Shown here in pieces: positions 15,699 to 24,742 of a stretch of 64,000 bases of DNA (positions are counted from its first letter, which is position 1; every line of letters starts with the position of its first letter). Under the pieces are notes generated by a model. That model searched no databases. It had not been told where the DNA came from and saw nothing but the letters and a program-made list of their open reading frames with translations. Position numbers and translations under genes: made by a program. This DNA comes from Pseudomonas fluorescens. Lineage in GTDB: Bacteria; Pseudomonadota; Gammaproteobacteria; Pseudomonadales; Pseudomonadaceae. Where the stretch lies: the NCBI RefSeq assembly GCF_902497745.1, contig NZ_CABVHJ010000020.1, positions 1-64,000 of the forward strand, in the 5' to 3' direction.

Positions 15699-17071
15699 GC
15701 GAGGGATCTCCGTAATTGGTTGAGCATGTCGGTGCGGGTGATCAGGCCATGGAAGCCCGATGCATCGGCGATGATGGCGACGAGGCCACGGCTGAGTACC
15801 GCTTCCAGCTCGGCAAGGCTGGCACCGGGGGCAAGGGTTTGCAGCTTGTCGGTCATCACGCTGGATACCGATTGGCTGAAGCGGGCGGCGTCTTCGTGCA
15901 CCGGCAGGAGGATGTCCGATTCGTCGATTACACCGACCAGTTGCTTGCCTTCAACCAGCACTGGCAATTGCGAAACATCCGCCAGACGCATGCGCTGGAA
16001 TGCGGTCAGCAACGTGTCGTCAGGGCCGACGCTGATCACGCGGCCATCCTCGAAGCGGCGGGCGATCAGGTCACGCAGGTCGCCATAGCCTTTGCGCTGC
16101 AACAGACCTTGATCGGTCATCCATTGGTCGTTGTAGACCTTCGACAGATAGCGCGTACCGGTGTCGCAGACAAAGCTGACCACGCGTTTCGGCTCGGTCT
16201 GTTCACGGCAATAACGCAGCGCCGCCGCGAGCAGGGTGCCGGTCGACGAGCCGCCGAGAATGCCTTCGGCCTTGAGTAACTGCCGCGCGTGATCGAAGCT
16301 TTCTTCATCGCTGATCGAATAGGCGTGGCGCACGCTGGAGAGGTCGGTGATCGACGGAATGAAGTCTTCACCAATGCCTTCCACCGCCCATGAGCCGGGC
16401 GTCGGCATCGTACCGTCGCGGCTGTATTGCGCCATCACCGAGCCGACCGGATCGGCCAAAACCATTTCCAGATCTGGTTGCACGCGTTTGAAGAAACGGC
16501 TCAGGCCGGTCAGCGTACCGGCCGAGCCGACACCGACGACGATGGCGTCCAGGTCATGCTCGGTCTGTGCCCAGATTTCCGGCGCGGTGCTGCATTCATG
16601 GGCCAGCGGGTTGGCCGGGTTGTTGAATTGGTCGGCGAAGAATGCGCCGGGAATGTCTTTCGCCAAACGGGCGGCGACGTCCTGGTAATACTCGGGATGG
16701 CCCTTGCCGACGTCGGAGCGGGTGATGTGTACCTCGGCGCCCATGGCCTTCAAGTGCAGGACTTTCTCGGTGGACATTTTGTCCGGCACCACCAGCACCA
16801 CACGATAGCCTTTGGCGCGGCCAACCAGTGCCAGGCCCAGACCGGTGTTACCGGCGGTGGCTTCGACGATGGTGCCACTGGGTTGCAGGCGACCATCACG
16901 TTCGGCGGCGTCGATCATGGCCAGACCGATGCGGTCCTTGATCGAACCGCCAGGGTTCTGTGATTCAAGTTTGAGAAACAGCGTGCAAGGCCCGGTGTCG
17001 AAGCGGGTGACTTGCACAAGCGGAGTATTGCCGATCAGCCCAAGTACGGCAGGGCGTGATTCCTTAGACAT
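15695..17071 (-). CDS. Cystathionine beta-synthase (PLP domain plus CBS-pair domain)
   Basis: A 458-residue protein. The PLP fold-type II domain occupies residues 1-320: LIGNTPLVQV, PLP lysine in NPGGSIKDRIG near residue 45, and the phosphate/substrate loop EATAGNTGLGLAL near 75 (Ala where many homologues have Ser). Residues about 335-455 form a CBS-domain pair (VGPDDTLLTAFQRMRLADVS, VGVIDESDILLPV, ASGFHGLITRTDML), which usually binds adenine nucleotides or SAM. The ATG is selected by AGAGGTGAAGAA directly before it; the longer frame lacks one. The length is like bacterial and yeast CBS, not cysteine synthase. It is the first gene of the reverse transsulfuration operon. Confidence 0.92.
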   Translation of the reverse strand: MSKESRPAVLGLIGNTPLVQVTRFDTGPCTLFLKLESQNPGGSIKDRIGLAMIDAAERDGRLQPSGTIVEATAGNTGLGLALVGRAKGYRVVLVVPDKMSTEKVLHLKAMGAEVHITRSDVGKGHPEYYQDVAARLAKDIPGAFFADQFNNPANPLAHECSTAPEIWAQTEHDLDAIVVGVGSAGTLTGLSRFFKRVQPDLEMVLADPVGSVMAQYSRDGTMPTPGSWAVEGIGEDFIPSITDLSSVRHAYSISDEESFDHARQLLKAEGILGGSSTGTLLAAALRYCREQTEPKRVVSFVCDTGTRYLSKVYNDQWMTDQGLLQRKGYGDLRDLIARRFEDGRVISVGPDDTLLTAFQRMRLADVSQLPVLVEGKQLVGVIDESDILLPVHEDAARFSQSVSSVMTDKLQTLAPGASLAELEAVLSRGLVAIIADASGFHGLITRTDMLNQLRRSLA

Positions 17072-17183
17072 TTCTTCACCTCTTGGTGGTGTTGATCGCG
17101 TTCCAATCGCGGGGAAAAGACTCGCGTGCAACATAGGCTCAGACATCGGCTGTCGCAACCATTAGTCGGTCGCGAATTCAGCC

Positions 17184-17209
17184 ATTTCGATCTAACGATA
17201 GATCGAAAT
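17184..17209. promoter_or_regulatory. Perfect 26-bp palindrome between CBS operon and metE
   Basis: The arms ATTTCGATCTA and TAGATCGAAAT (11 bp, perfect) flank ACGA. It is 113 bp upstream of the CBS start and 286 bp upstream of metE, in the divergent control region. It is a likely operator for one or both sulfur-amino-acid units; the regulator is unknown and no metR-like gene is in the window. Confidence 0.55.
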
Positions 17210-17494
17210 CACAGACCTGTCGGGGTGCTTTCGGGTGCGTTTATACGGAGGCGTCATGGAGTTTTCAAAGGGCGTCTTCAGAGCGACGAACAGCTTGAAT
17301 TGCCGAGAAATTTCCTGCCGCAAAAACCGCTCAGCCTTCTCGTGCGCTATCAGCTCTGGAGTGTTTTCAGGTGAGAAGCTGTGATCGTTTGATCATGAGG
17401 GAAACTTGTGTTGATCAAGATTAAATTGAGTTTGTCTCACTAGCGACCGATGCCGACAATGGCCGCCATCAACAAGACATTGGAGTTGTTTGTT
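17210..17494. other. metE leader/intergenic region with a possible short leader ORF
   Basis: No riboswitch was recognised. An ATG at 17256 follows a strong GGAGG (5-base spacing) and opens a 42-codon frame ending at 17384; it is Ser-, Cys- and Arg-rich and could be a leader peptide or chance. A GTTGATCAAGATTAAATTGAG stretch near 17410 is AT-rich and may hold the metE promoter. Confidence 0.3.
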
Positions 17495-19783
17495 ATGGCA
17501 CTGGCCCATTCCCTTGGATTTCCGCGCATCGGTCGCGACCGCGAACTGAAGAAAGCGCAAGAGGCGTTCTGGAAAGGAGAACTGAACGAGGCCGGCCTGC
17601 GTGATGTTGGCCGTGAGCTGCGCAAGGCCCACTGGGACCTGCAGAAAAACGCCGGTATCGAATTGCTCCCGGTCGGCGATTTCGCTTGGTACGACCAGGT
17701 CCTGACGCACTCGCTAATGTTCGGCGTCATCCCCGAGCGCTTCCGTCCGCATGACGGCAAAGCCAGTCTGCAGACCCTGTTCGCCATGGCCCGTGGCGTC
17801 AGCGACAGTTGCTGCGGCGGGGCGCACGCCCAGGAAATGACCAAGTGGTTCGACACCAACTATCACTACCTGGTCCCGGAATTCAGCGCCGATCAGCAGT
17901 TTCAGCTGGGCTGGGAGCAGTTGTTCGAAGAAGTCGAAGAAGCTCACGCACTGGGCCACAACGTCAAACCGGTGATCATCGGCCCGCTGACGTATCTGTG
18001 GTTGGGCAAAGCCAAAGGCGCCGAATTCGACAAGCTGGAATTGCTTGATCGTTTGCTGCCGCTGTACGGGCAGATTTTCTCTCGCCTTGCGGCCCAAGGC
18101 GTCGAGTGGGTGCAGATCGACGAGCCGATTCTGGTGCTCGATCTGCCGCAGGAGTGGAAGAACGCTTTCGAGCGTGCCTACAACCAGATTCAGCGTGATC
18201 CGTTGAAGAAACTGCTCGCCACTTACTTCGGTGGCCTGGAAGAAAACCTCGGTCTGGCGGCCAACCTGCCGGTCGACGGTTTGCACATTGATCTGGTGCG
18301 CGCACCGGAACAGTACCCGACCATTCTCGATCGTCTGCCGGCCTACAAAGTGTTGTCCCTGGGTGTGGTCAATGGCCGTAATGTCTGGCGCTGTGATCTG
18401 GAAAATGCCTTGGCGACGTTGCAGCATGCCCATGAGCGTCTGGGTGAGCGCCTGTGGGTCGCGCCGTCCTGCTCGTTGCTGCACAGCCCGGTGGATCTGG
18501 GCCGTGAAGACAAACTCGACGCCGAGTTGAAAAGCTGGCTGGCCTTCGCTGTGCAGAAGTGCGAAGAAGTCGCGGTTCTGGCGCAAGCCGTCAATGAGCC
18601 CGAAGCGCCGAAAGTGCTACGTGCCCTGACCGAAAGCCGTTCTGTTCAGGCTGCGCGTGCCGCTTCGCCACGCATTCACAAACCTACGGTTCAAGCCCGG
18701 GTTGCCGCTATCACGGCCAAGGACAGTCAGCGTCCGTCGCCGTTTGCTCAACGTATCGCCAAGCAGCGCGCCGGACTCGATCTGCCGCTGTTCCCGACCA
18801 CGACGATCGGTTCGTTTCCGCAAACCGCGTCGATCCGCCTCGCTCGCCAGTCGTTCAAACAAGGCAAGCTGACCGAAGCCGAATACACCGAAGCCATGCA
18901 CAGCGAAATTCGCCACGCGGTAGAAATCCAGGAACGTCTGGGCCTCGATGTGCTGGTGCACGGTGAAGCCGAGCGCAACGACATGGTCGAGTACTTTGCC
19001 GAGCAGCTCGACGGCTACGTATTCACCCGTTTTGGCTGGGTGCAGAGTTACGGTTCGCGCTGCGTGAAACCGGCGGTGATCTTCGGCGACCTCAGCCGCC
19101 CGAAAGCCATGACCGTGGAGTGGATCCGCTACGCCCAGGGCCTGACCGACAAAGTCATGAAAGGCATGCTGACCGGGCCGGTGACCATGCTGATGTGGTC
19201 GTTCCCGCGGGAAGACGTCAGCCGCGAAGTGCAGGCGCGGCAACTGGCGCTGGCGATTCGTGATGAAGTGGTGGATCTGGAAGCCGCCGGCATCAAGATC
19301 GTGCAGATCGACGAAGCGGCGTTCCGTGAAGGTCTGCCGTTGCGTCAGGCGCAGTGGCAGCATTATCTGGACTGGGCGACTGAAGTATTCCGCTTGTGCG
19401 CCTCCGGTGTGCGCGACGAAACGCAGATCCACACGCACATGTGCTACAGCGAGTTCAACGATGTGATCGAATCGATTGCGGCGATGGATGCCGACGTGAT
19501 CACCATCGAAACCTCGCGTTCGGACATGGAATTGCTGGATGCGTTCGAAGCATTCGCTTACCCGAACGAAATTGGCCCGGGCGTTTACGATATCCATTCG
19601 CCACGGGTGCCGGATGCTTCGGAGATGGCTAATCTGTTGCGCAAAGCGGCCAAGCGGATTCCGGCTGAGCGGTTGTGGGTCAACCCGGATTGCGGTTTGA
19701 AAACCCGTGGCTGGCCGGAGACGGAAGCGGCGCTGGTGCACATGGTCACCGCCGCCCGGCAGCTGCGCAAAGAATTGGCGTAA
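17495..19783 (+). CDS. metE: Cobalamin-independent methionine synthase
   Basis: A 762-residue cytoplasmic enzyme transferring methyl from 5-methyltetrahydropteroyltriglutamate to homocysteine. Both halves of MetE are present: the N-terminal barrel from ALAHSLGFPRIGRDRELKKA and the C-terminal catalytic barrel from about residue 430 (FPTTTIGSFPQTASIRLAR). Zinc/homocysteine ligands are visible in IHTHMCYSEFND (His and Cys) and in VNPDCGLKTRGW (Cys). The length equals the family norm. The ATG is chosen for GGAG nine bases upstream. It lies divergent to the reverse transsulfuration operon and 0.7 kb left of a B12-riboswitch importer oriented the other way; it has no cobalamin riboswitch of its own that I can see. 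Confidence 0.97.
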   Translation: MALAHSLGFPRIGRDRELKKAQEAFWKGELNEAGLRDVGRELRKAHWDLQKNAGIELLPVGDFAWYDQVLTHSLMFGVIPERFRPHDGKASLQTLFAMARGVSDSCCGGAHAQEMTKWFDTNYHYLVPEFSADQQFQLGWEQLFEEVEEAHALGHNVKPVIIGPLTYLWLGKAKGAEFDKLELLDRLLPLYGQIFSRLAAQGVEWVQIDEPILVLDLPQEWKNAFERAYNQIQRDPLKKLLATYFGGLEENLGLAANLPVDGLHIDLVRAPEQYPTILDRLPAYKVLSLGVVNGRNVWRCDLENALATLQHAHERLGERLWVAPSCSLLHSPVDLGREDKLDAELKSWLAFAVQKCEEVAVLAQAVNEPEAPKVLRALTESRSVQAARAASPRIHKPTVQARVAAITAKDSQRPSPFAQRIAKQRAGLDLPLFPTTTIGSFPQTASIRLARQSFKQGKLTEAEYTEAMHSEIRHAVEIQERLGLDVLVHGEAERNDMVEYFAEQLDGYVFTRFGWVQSYGSRCVKPAVIFGDLSRPKAMTVEWIRYAQGLTDKVMKGMLTGPVTMLMWSFPREDVSREVQARQLALAIRDEVVDLEAAGIKIVQIDEAAFREGLPLRQAQWQHYLDWATEVFRLCASGVRDETQIHTHMCYSEFNDVIESIAAMDADVITIETSRSDMELLDAFEAFAYPNEIGPGVYDIHSPRVPDASEMANLLRKAAKRIPAERLWVNPDCGLKTRGWPETEAALVHMVTAARQLRKELA

Positions 19784-19804
19784 CGCTCTGGCTGCATGAA
19801 ACAC

Positions 19805-19906
19805 AAAACCTGTGGGAGCGAGCCTGCTCGCGAAAGCAATCAGTCAGTCACAACCTGATTGTCTGATGTACCGCATTCGCGAGCAGGCTCGCTCCCACAG
19901 GGTTTT
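19805..19906. repeat. Inverted REP pair (GTGGGAGCGAGC type)
   Basis: Arms AAAACCTGTGGGAGCGAGCC and complement bound the element; the outer AAAACC/GGTTTT bases extend the palindrome. It lies just after metE. Confidence 0.9.
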
Positions 19907-19997
19907 GTGCATGGCATTCGGATTGGGGATTTCTGATGGCGTCGACCGGTAGCGAGTTGTTAATGTGCCCAGCCGCATCCCAGGTGTTTGCCGTTAC

Positions 19998-20504
19998 ATG
20001 AGTGATCAACCCGTTATCCAGGCCGTGTCTGACGCCGACATTCCTGAAGTTCTCGATTTTGTCCTAAAGGCCCGCGCCGAGCTTTTTCCCAAGCTCAGCG
20101 CGACGGGCATGCCCGACGATCTAGCGCGTTTTGCCGAGGTTTATCTGCGTGGAGAAGGGCGCTTTCTGATCGCTCGCCACGAAGGGCAGATTGTCGCCTC
20201 AATCGGCTATCTTCCGTACGACCGACGCTTCCCGCACTTGCCCTATCCGGACCTTGAAGTGGTGGAAATCGTCCGTCTGTTTGTCCTGCCATCGCAGCGC
20301 CGCTCAGGGCTGGCCGGTGCGATATATCGATCACTCAAAGACCTGGCACTCGCTGACGGAGTCGAGGTGATCTACCTGCACACCCACCCGTTTCTGCCGG
20401 GGGCCATCGAGTTCTGGCAGCGGCAGGGTTTCGAGATCATCGATGTCGACGCTGATCCGGTCTGGCAAACAACCCACATGCACAACGTCATGAGTGAAAT
20501 CTGA
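19998..20504 (+). CDS. GNAT-family N-acetyltransferase
   Basis: A 168-residue single-domain protein. The acetyl-CoA binding motif A is VVEIVRLFVLPSQRRSGLAG near residues 93-112 (R/QxxGxG/A type), with motif B HTHPFLPGAIEFWQRQGFE near 132-150. The substrate is unknown. The start MSDQPVIQAV was chosen as the beginning of the conserved part; an upstream in-frame ATG lacks a ribosome-binding site. Its 3' end overlaps the convergent ABC ATPase gene by 17 bp. Confidence 0.85.
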   Translation: MSDQPVIQAVSDADIPEVLDFVLKARAELFPKLSATGMPDDLARFAEVYLRGEGRFLIARHEGQIVASIGYLPYDRRFPHLPYPDLEVVEIVRLFVLPSQRRSGLAGAIYRSLKDLALADGVEVIYLHTHPFLPGAIEFWQRQGFEIIDVDADPVWQTTHMHNVMSEI

Positions 20505-21252
20505 GAATCTGCGCCCCATCAAATGGGTCCGTCAGGTAATGCGCCCTGACCCCGAACGTATCCTGTAACCGCTGCGGTGTCAGCACTTCCAGCGGCGCGC
20601 CCAACGCCACCAGCCGCCCGCGCTCCAGCACCGCCAGACGATCGCATTTCAACGCCTGATTAAGATCATGCAGCGCGATCAGCGTGGTCACCGGCAACGC
20701 CTGCACCACATTGAGAATGGTCAACTGATGTTGAATATCGAGGTGGTTGGCCGGCTCGTCCAGCAACAGAATCTGCGGACGCTGCGCCAGTGCCCGAGCG
20801 ATATGCACTCGCTGCCGCTCACCACCCGACAGGCTGCGCCAAAGACGCGTGCGCAGGTGCATGGCGTCTACATCGGTGAGCGCCTGCTGGACGATGGCGT
20901 CGTCTGCCTGCGACCACGGTTGCAGCGCCGACAGCCAAGGCGTGCGCCCCAGCGCCACCGCGTCGAACACGCGAATGCCGTCATCAGTGTCGGCCTGTTG
21001 TTCAACCACCGCGAGTTTTTGCGCAATGCTGCGCCGGGCCATTTTGCCGAGGTGCTGACCTTCCAGCAGCACCTCGCCAGCGCTGGGTTCGCGCAACCCG
21101 GCCAGCAGTTTGAGCAGGGTGGATTTCCCCGAGCCATTCGGCCCGACGATGCCCAGGGTTTCGCCGCGCCGAACTTCAAGGCTGACACCGTTGAGCAACT
21201 CGGCACCGCGCACCTTGAACGTCAACCCGGAACAACTCAGAACACTGCTCAT
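20488..21252 (-). CDS. ABC importer ATPase, BtuD/FecE type (cobalamin-riboswitch operon)
   Basis: A 254-residue ATPase: Walker A GPNGSGKSTLLKLLAG near residue 36, signature LSGGERQRVHIARAL near 140, Walker B ILLLDEPANHLD and switch His in LIALHDLNQALK. The sequence belongs to the iron-siderophore/B12 importer subfamily. Its start overlaps the permease stop by 4 bp, and the permease overlaps the binding protein by 4 bp, so all three are one operon behind the riboswitch. It energises uptake through the BtuC-like permease. Confidence 0.92.
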   Translation of the reverse strand: MSSVLSCSGLTFKVRGAELLNGVSLEVRRGETLGIVGPNGSGKSTLLKLLAGLREPSAGEVLLEGQHLGKMARRSIAQKLAVVEQQADTDDGIRVFDAVALGRTPWLSALQPWSQADDAIVQQALTDVDAMHLRTRLWRSLSGGERQRVHIARALAQRPQILLLDEPANHLDIQHQLTILNVVQALPVTTLIALHDLNQALKCDRLAVLERGRLVALGAPLEVLTPQRLQDTFGVRAHYLTDPFDGAQILRFHS

Positions 21253-22265
21253 CGCGCTGATCTCCGACCCACCAGAATCAAGGCAAACACCGGCGCGCCG
21301 ACCAGCGCGGTAATCACCCCGACCGGAATCACCTGACCCTTGATCAAGGTTCGCGACAACACATCAGCAGCAATCAAAAACACCGCGCCGCCCAACGCAC
21401 TGGCTGGCAACAAACGTGCATGACCGGTGCCAAGTAACAGACGAGCGGCGTGAGGAATCACCAGCCCGACAAAACCGATCGAACCGACAATCGACACCAT
21501 CACCGCCGTCACCAGCGCCGCGCAGCCAATCAGCAGAATCTGCACACGTCGCACCGGAATGCCGAGAGACGCCGCCGAATCCGCGCCAAAGGTAAACGCA
21601 TCCAGCGCCCGCCGATGCCACAGGCACACGACCAGTCCAACCAGGGCTACCGGCACCGCCAGCCACACCGACGGCCAACGCACGCCGCCCAGATTTCCCA
21701 ACAGCCAGAACATGATTCCGCGTGCCTGTTCGGAGCTGGCCGAGCGAGTAATCAGAAACGCCGTCAGCGCATTGAACAGCTGCGAACCGGCGATCCCGGC
21801 AAGAATGATCTGCCCGGTGCCGCTCGCCGAGCCGCTGACCCGTGCCAACAGAATCACCAGCACAAACGCGGTAACTGCTCCGGCAAATGCCCCGACTGAC
21901 AACGAGATGAGCCCGGCGCCAACCCCGAGCAACGCCACCATCACCGCCCCGGTCGAGGCGCCGGCAGAAATCCCCAGCAGATACGGATCGGCCAACGGGT
22001 TGCGCAACAGCGACTGCAAAATCACCCCGCACGTCGCCAGACCGGCACCGCATGCGGCCGCGACCAGTGCGCGGGTCAAACGGTAATTCCAGACGATACC
22101 TTCATCGATAGGATCGAGCACATGCCCGGCGCCCCAAAGCTTGTTGGCCAGCACTTGCAACACCACGCCCGGTTCTATCGAGGTTTCGCCGATGGCCACG
22201 CCAGCAACCACTGCAATCAACAGCATCGCCAGGGCCAGCAACGTACGGATCAGGCTGGCTCTCAT
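21249..22265 (-). CDS. ABC importer permease, BtuC/FecCD family
   Basis: A 338-residue membrane protein with about ten helices. Motifs are typical of FecCD permeases: RLTRALVAAACGAGLATCGV near 65-84, NPLADPYLLGISAGASTGAV near 90-110 and GFVGLVIPHAARLLLGTGHARLLP near 265-290 (coupling helix to the ATPase). The start overlaps the preceding gene by 4 bp. It is the channel of the B12-regulated importer. Confidence 0.92.
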   Translation of the reverse strand: MRASLIRTLLALAMLLIAVVAGVAIGETSIEPGVVLQVLANKLWGAGHVLDPIDEGIVWNYRLTRALVAAACGAGLATCGVILQSLLRNPLADPYLLGISAGASTGAVMVALLGVGAGLISLSVGAFAGAVTAFVLVILLARVSGSASGTGQIILAGIAGSQLFNALTAFLITRSASSEQARGIMFWLLGNLGGVRWPSVWLAVPVALVGLVVCLWHRRALDAFTFGADSAASLGIPVRRVQILLIGCAALVTAVMVSIVGSIGFVGLVIPHAARLLLGTGHARLLPASALGGAVFLIAADVLSRTLIKGQVIPVGVITALVGAPVFALILVGRRSAR

Positions 22266-23275
22266 TGCGACAGGTCATAGCCGTTGATGGCCGTGGCCAG
22301 TTGCTCGATGCCATCGAACATGCGCAGGCTGGCCTGCATGGCCATGGCGTCGAGAATGATGATGCGGTTGTGTTTCACCGCGTCCATGTTGCGCGTCACC
22401 GGGTCACTGCGCAGGAAGGCGAGTTTCTTTTCATAGTCGTCAGCGGGGAAGCGTCGGCGATCCATACGCGCGATGACGAGGAAGGTCGGATTGGCTTTGG
22501 CGATGGTTTCCCAACCGACTGTTGGCCACTCTTCATCGGACTGCACGACGTTGCGCACGCCGAGGGTGTCGAGCATGAAATCGGGAATGCCTTTGTGCCC
22601 GGCCACGAATGGCTCGATATCCATTTCGGCGCTGGAGAACCACACCAGCGCGCTGGCGTCCTTCAGTTGTTTACCTTGGGCGGTGGCAACCGACTTGGCG
22701 AGGCTGGCCTTGAGTTGATCATTGAGTTGCTGACCACGTTCCTGCACATCGAAGATCTGCGCCAGTTGGTTCACGCTTTTGTAGATCGTGTCGATGCGAA
22801 ACGGTGCCAGCCGCGTGCCGTCGGCGCCGACGAGGTTGTCCTTGGCTTCGCAATCGGAGGGCAGCAGGTACGTCGGAATCTTCAGCTCATGAAACTGCTC
22901 GCGAGTGCCCACCGCACCTTGCGGGCCGACCATCCATTCCAGCTCCACGGCGACCAGTTCCGGGCGCTTGCCGATCACCGATTCGAAACTTGGCTCGTTG
23001 TCAGCCAAACGCTCGATATTGTCGTCCTGGGCTTTGTATTTGGCCAGCACATTGTTGAACCACAACGAGGTGCCGACGACTTTGTCGCCCAGGCCCATGG
23101 CGTAGAGCATTTCCGTGCCGGCCTGGCCGATGGTCACGGTGCGCGTCGGTGCGTGCTTGAAGGTCAGGGTGCTGCCGCAGTTTTCCACCGTCAGCGGATA
23201 CACCGTCGGTGCCGCTTGTGCTATGGCGCCAAGGCTCAGGCCGGTGATGAGGGTGACAATGCGGGGCAGCAGCAT
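22262..23275 (-). CDS. ABC importer periplasmic binding protein, FecB/BtuF superfamily, probable corrinoid or cobalt-complex receptor
   Basis: A 337-residue exported protein. The signal peptide MLLPRIVTLITGLSLGAIAQ ends in AAP. The mature part has the helical-backbone binding-protein pattern: PTRTVTIGQAGTEMLYAMGL, FESVIGKRPELVAVE, QFHELKIPTYLL and a C-terminal RIIILDAMAMQ. It is not a close BtuF look-alike; its relatives are usually named iron-complex binding proteins. The cobalamin riboswitch just upstream argues for a corrinoid, cobinamide or cobalt-chelate ligand. GGAG eight bases before the ATG supports the start. It is first in the binding protein-permease-ATPase operon. Confidence 0.85.
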   Translation of the reverse strand: MLLPRIVTLITGLSLGAIAQAAPTVYPLTVENCGSTLTFKHAPTRTVTIGQAGTEMLYAMGLGDKVVGTSLWFNNVLAKYKAQDDNIERLADNEPSFESVIGKRPELVAVELEWMVGPQGAVGTREQFHELKIPTYLLPSDCEAKDNLVGADGTRLAPFRIDTIYKSVNQLAQIFDVQERGQQLNDQLKASLAKSVATAQGKQLKDASALVWFSSAEMDIEPFVAGHKGIPDFMLDTLGVRNVVQSDEEWPTVGWETIAKANPTFLVIARMDRRRFPADDYEKKLAFLRSDPVTRNMDAVKHNRIIILDAMAMQASLRMFDGIEQLATAINGYDLSQ

Positions 23276-23424
23276 GGGGCAGTCTCCGGGGAATCCGTAC
23301 GCGGAGCGGGGGAGTACGGATTGGAAACACACCATCGAACGCGGTCAGGAAAACAGCGCAAGGCCGGTCATCAAAAGAAGAAGTACACGGCACGATGTCC
23401 TTCCCGGACACCCCGCCGGTTAGT

Positions 23425-23625
23425 AGTCACTGTGCCGGCAGGTCTCCTGACTGATGCGTCATCGCCTGGCTCCGGCCTTCCCGGGATTCACCCAGTGGCA
23501 GTCGTGGAGCAGGCTCGGCACCTACAGTTGCGGGGGCAGTTCCGATCAATGCTGTGCAAGCACCTCGGATTCCCTATTAATCCCGTTTGGGACCGGCGGC
23601 GGCATGGTAGTCGATCGCGCCGCTG
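23425..23625 (-). promoter_or_regulatory. Cobalamin (adenosylcobalamin) riboswitch
   Basis: Read on the minus strand, the conserved B12 elements appear in order: AATAGGGAATCCGAGGTGC, CTGCCCCCGCAACTGTAGG, TGCCACTGGGTGAATCCCGG followed by GAAGGCC, and the B12 box GTCAGGAGACCTGCCGGCA. Spacing and order agree with the class I cobalamin riboswitch. It lies about 150 nt upstream of the binding-protein start and should switch the importer off when B12 is plentiful. The outer boundaries are approximate. Confidence 0.93.
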
Positions 23626-23654
23626 AAGGGGAGACGAATCTGTCGTGGCGCGGA

Positions 23655-24590
23655 TTAGTGCTGACTCATCAAACCGTGCAACACGCCTAAACGCAGGCCC
23701 GGTTCCGACGGCAGCATTTGCGCGATGCCGAACACTTTGAAGGCGGCCAGCATCAACACCAGACCGCCGGGCAGAATGCTCTGGCGGTGCGGCTGCAGCC
23801 CGGCGAGCTTGAGCTGTTGCACGTTGTTCACTTTCAGCAGAAGTAACGACAGGCGCAGCAGGCCGCCGTAGGTGATGCCGTCCTGACCGTAGTCGTTGAG
23901 GCGATTGGCCTTGAGCACTTTGGCCAGCATGCGCGCGGTGCCGGAAGAACCGATGGTCTGCTGCCAGCCCTGCGCACGATAGCGCCGGGCAACCTTTTCA
24001 AACTGCAGAATGGCGAAGCGTTCGGCCTCCTGTAGGGTACCGGCGGACAGATCGCCGCCGCGAAAGAAGCGCGTGCTCAAGGTGCCGCTGCCGATGGCGA
24101 TGCTTTCGGTGAGCAATGGTTGTGAGCCTTGGCCGAGGATCAGCTCGGTGGAACCGCCGCCGATATCGACCACCAGGCGCATGTCTTCGGCGCTGGGCAA
24201 AGCATGGGTCACGACGGCGTAGACCAGCCGCGCCTCTTCATGGCCGCAAATGACGTCGATGGGAAAGCCCAGATGCCGTTCGGCACTGGCGAGAAACAGC
24301 TGCGCGTTGTCCGCCTCACGCACCGCACTGGTCGCCACCGCACGGACTCGGCCGGCCTCGAAACCGCGCAGCTTCTTGCCGAACCGCGCCAATGCCTGCC
24401 AGCCGCGATCCAGTGCCAACGCATCCAGCGCGCCACCGTCAAAACCTTCAGCGAGGCGCACCGGTTCACGCAGGGTTTTCACTTCCTGAATCTGCAAGCC
24501 CTTTCGACTGCGCACTGACTGGCCGATCATCAGGCGAAAGGCATTCGAACCCAGGTCGATGGCGGCAAATAGCGAGGCTTCGTCTTTCAT
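23655..24590 (-). CDS. Ppx/GppA phosphatase family protein (short form)
   Basis: A 311-residue protein of the actin-like ATPase fold. Motifs are FAAIDLGSNAFRLMIG (residues 8-23), ATSAVREADN near 103, the catalytic Glu in ICGHEEARLVY near 133 and the glycine loop VVDIGGGSTELILG near 155. The family hydrolyses inorganic polyphosphate or pppGpp. At 311 residues it has only the phosphatase core, without the C-terminal HD-like domain of full-length exopolyphosphatase. A PHO-box promoter lies 112 bp upstream but points the other way. The polyP or (p)ppGpp substrate is undecided. Confidence 0.88.
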   Translation of the reverse strand: MKDEASLFAAIDLGSNAFRLMIGQSVRSRKGLQIQEVKTLREPVRLAEGFDGGALDALALDRGWQALARFGKKLRGFEAGRVRAVATSAVREADNAQLFLASAERHLGFPIDVICGHEEARLVYAVVTHALPSAEDMRLVVDIGGGSTELILGQGSQPLLTESIAIGSGTLSTRFFRGGDLSAGTLQEAERFAILQFEKVARRYRAQGWQQTIGSSGTARMLAKVLKANRLNDYGQDGITYGGLLRLSLLLLKVNNVQQLKLAGLQPHRQSILPGGLVLMLAAFKVFGIAQMLPSEPGLRLGVLHGLMSQH

Positions 24591-24701
24591 GGGAATCCTT
24601 GCAGAGCGTCCGTCGCGAGGCTCAAGACGGTTTGCGAGGATTCTGCCGTGATCTTGATGACATCCTGATGACGGGGTGGGGGCGGTTCAATGAATTTGGT
24701 G

Positions 24702-24736
24702 CTGTCATGACACTGTCATTATACGGCGTCTATGCT
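24702..24736 (+). promoter_or_regulatory. PHO box and promoter (PhoB-dependent)
   Basis: CTGTCATGACACTGTCAT (24702-24719) consists of two perfect 7-bp half-sites 11 bp apart, the exact PhoB-box layout. A -10-like TATGCT (24731-24736) follows 11 bp after the box, as in known PhoB promoters where the box replaces the -35. Transcription would run rightward from about 24743. Confidence 0.75.
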
Positions 24737-24742
24737 GAGGCC

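Noticed and set aside
17160..17494. Cobalamin or SAM riboswitch before metE
   Set aside because: No conserved elements of either class could be found, unlike the clear B12 riboswitch at 23425-23625.
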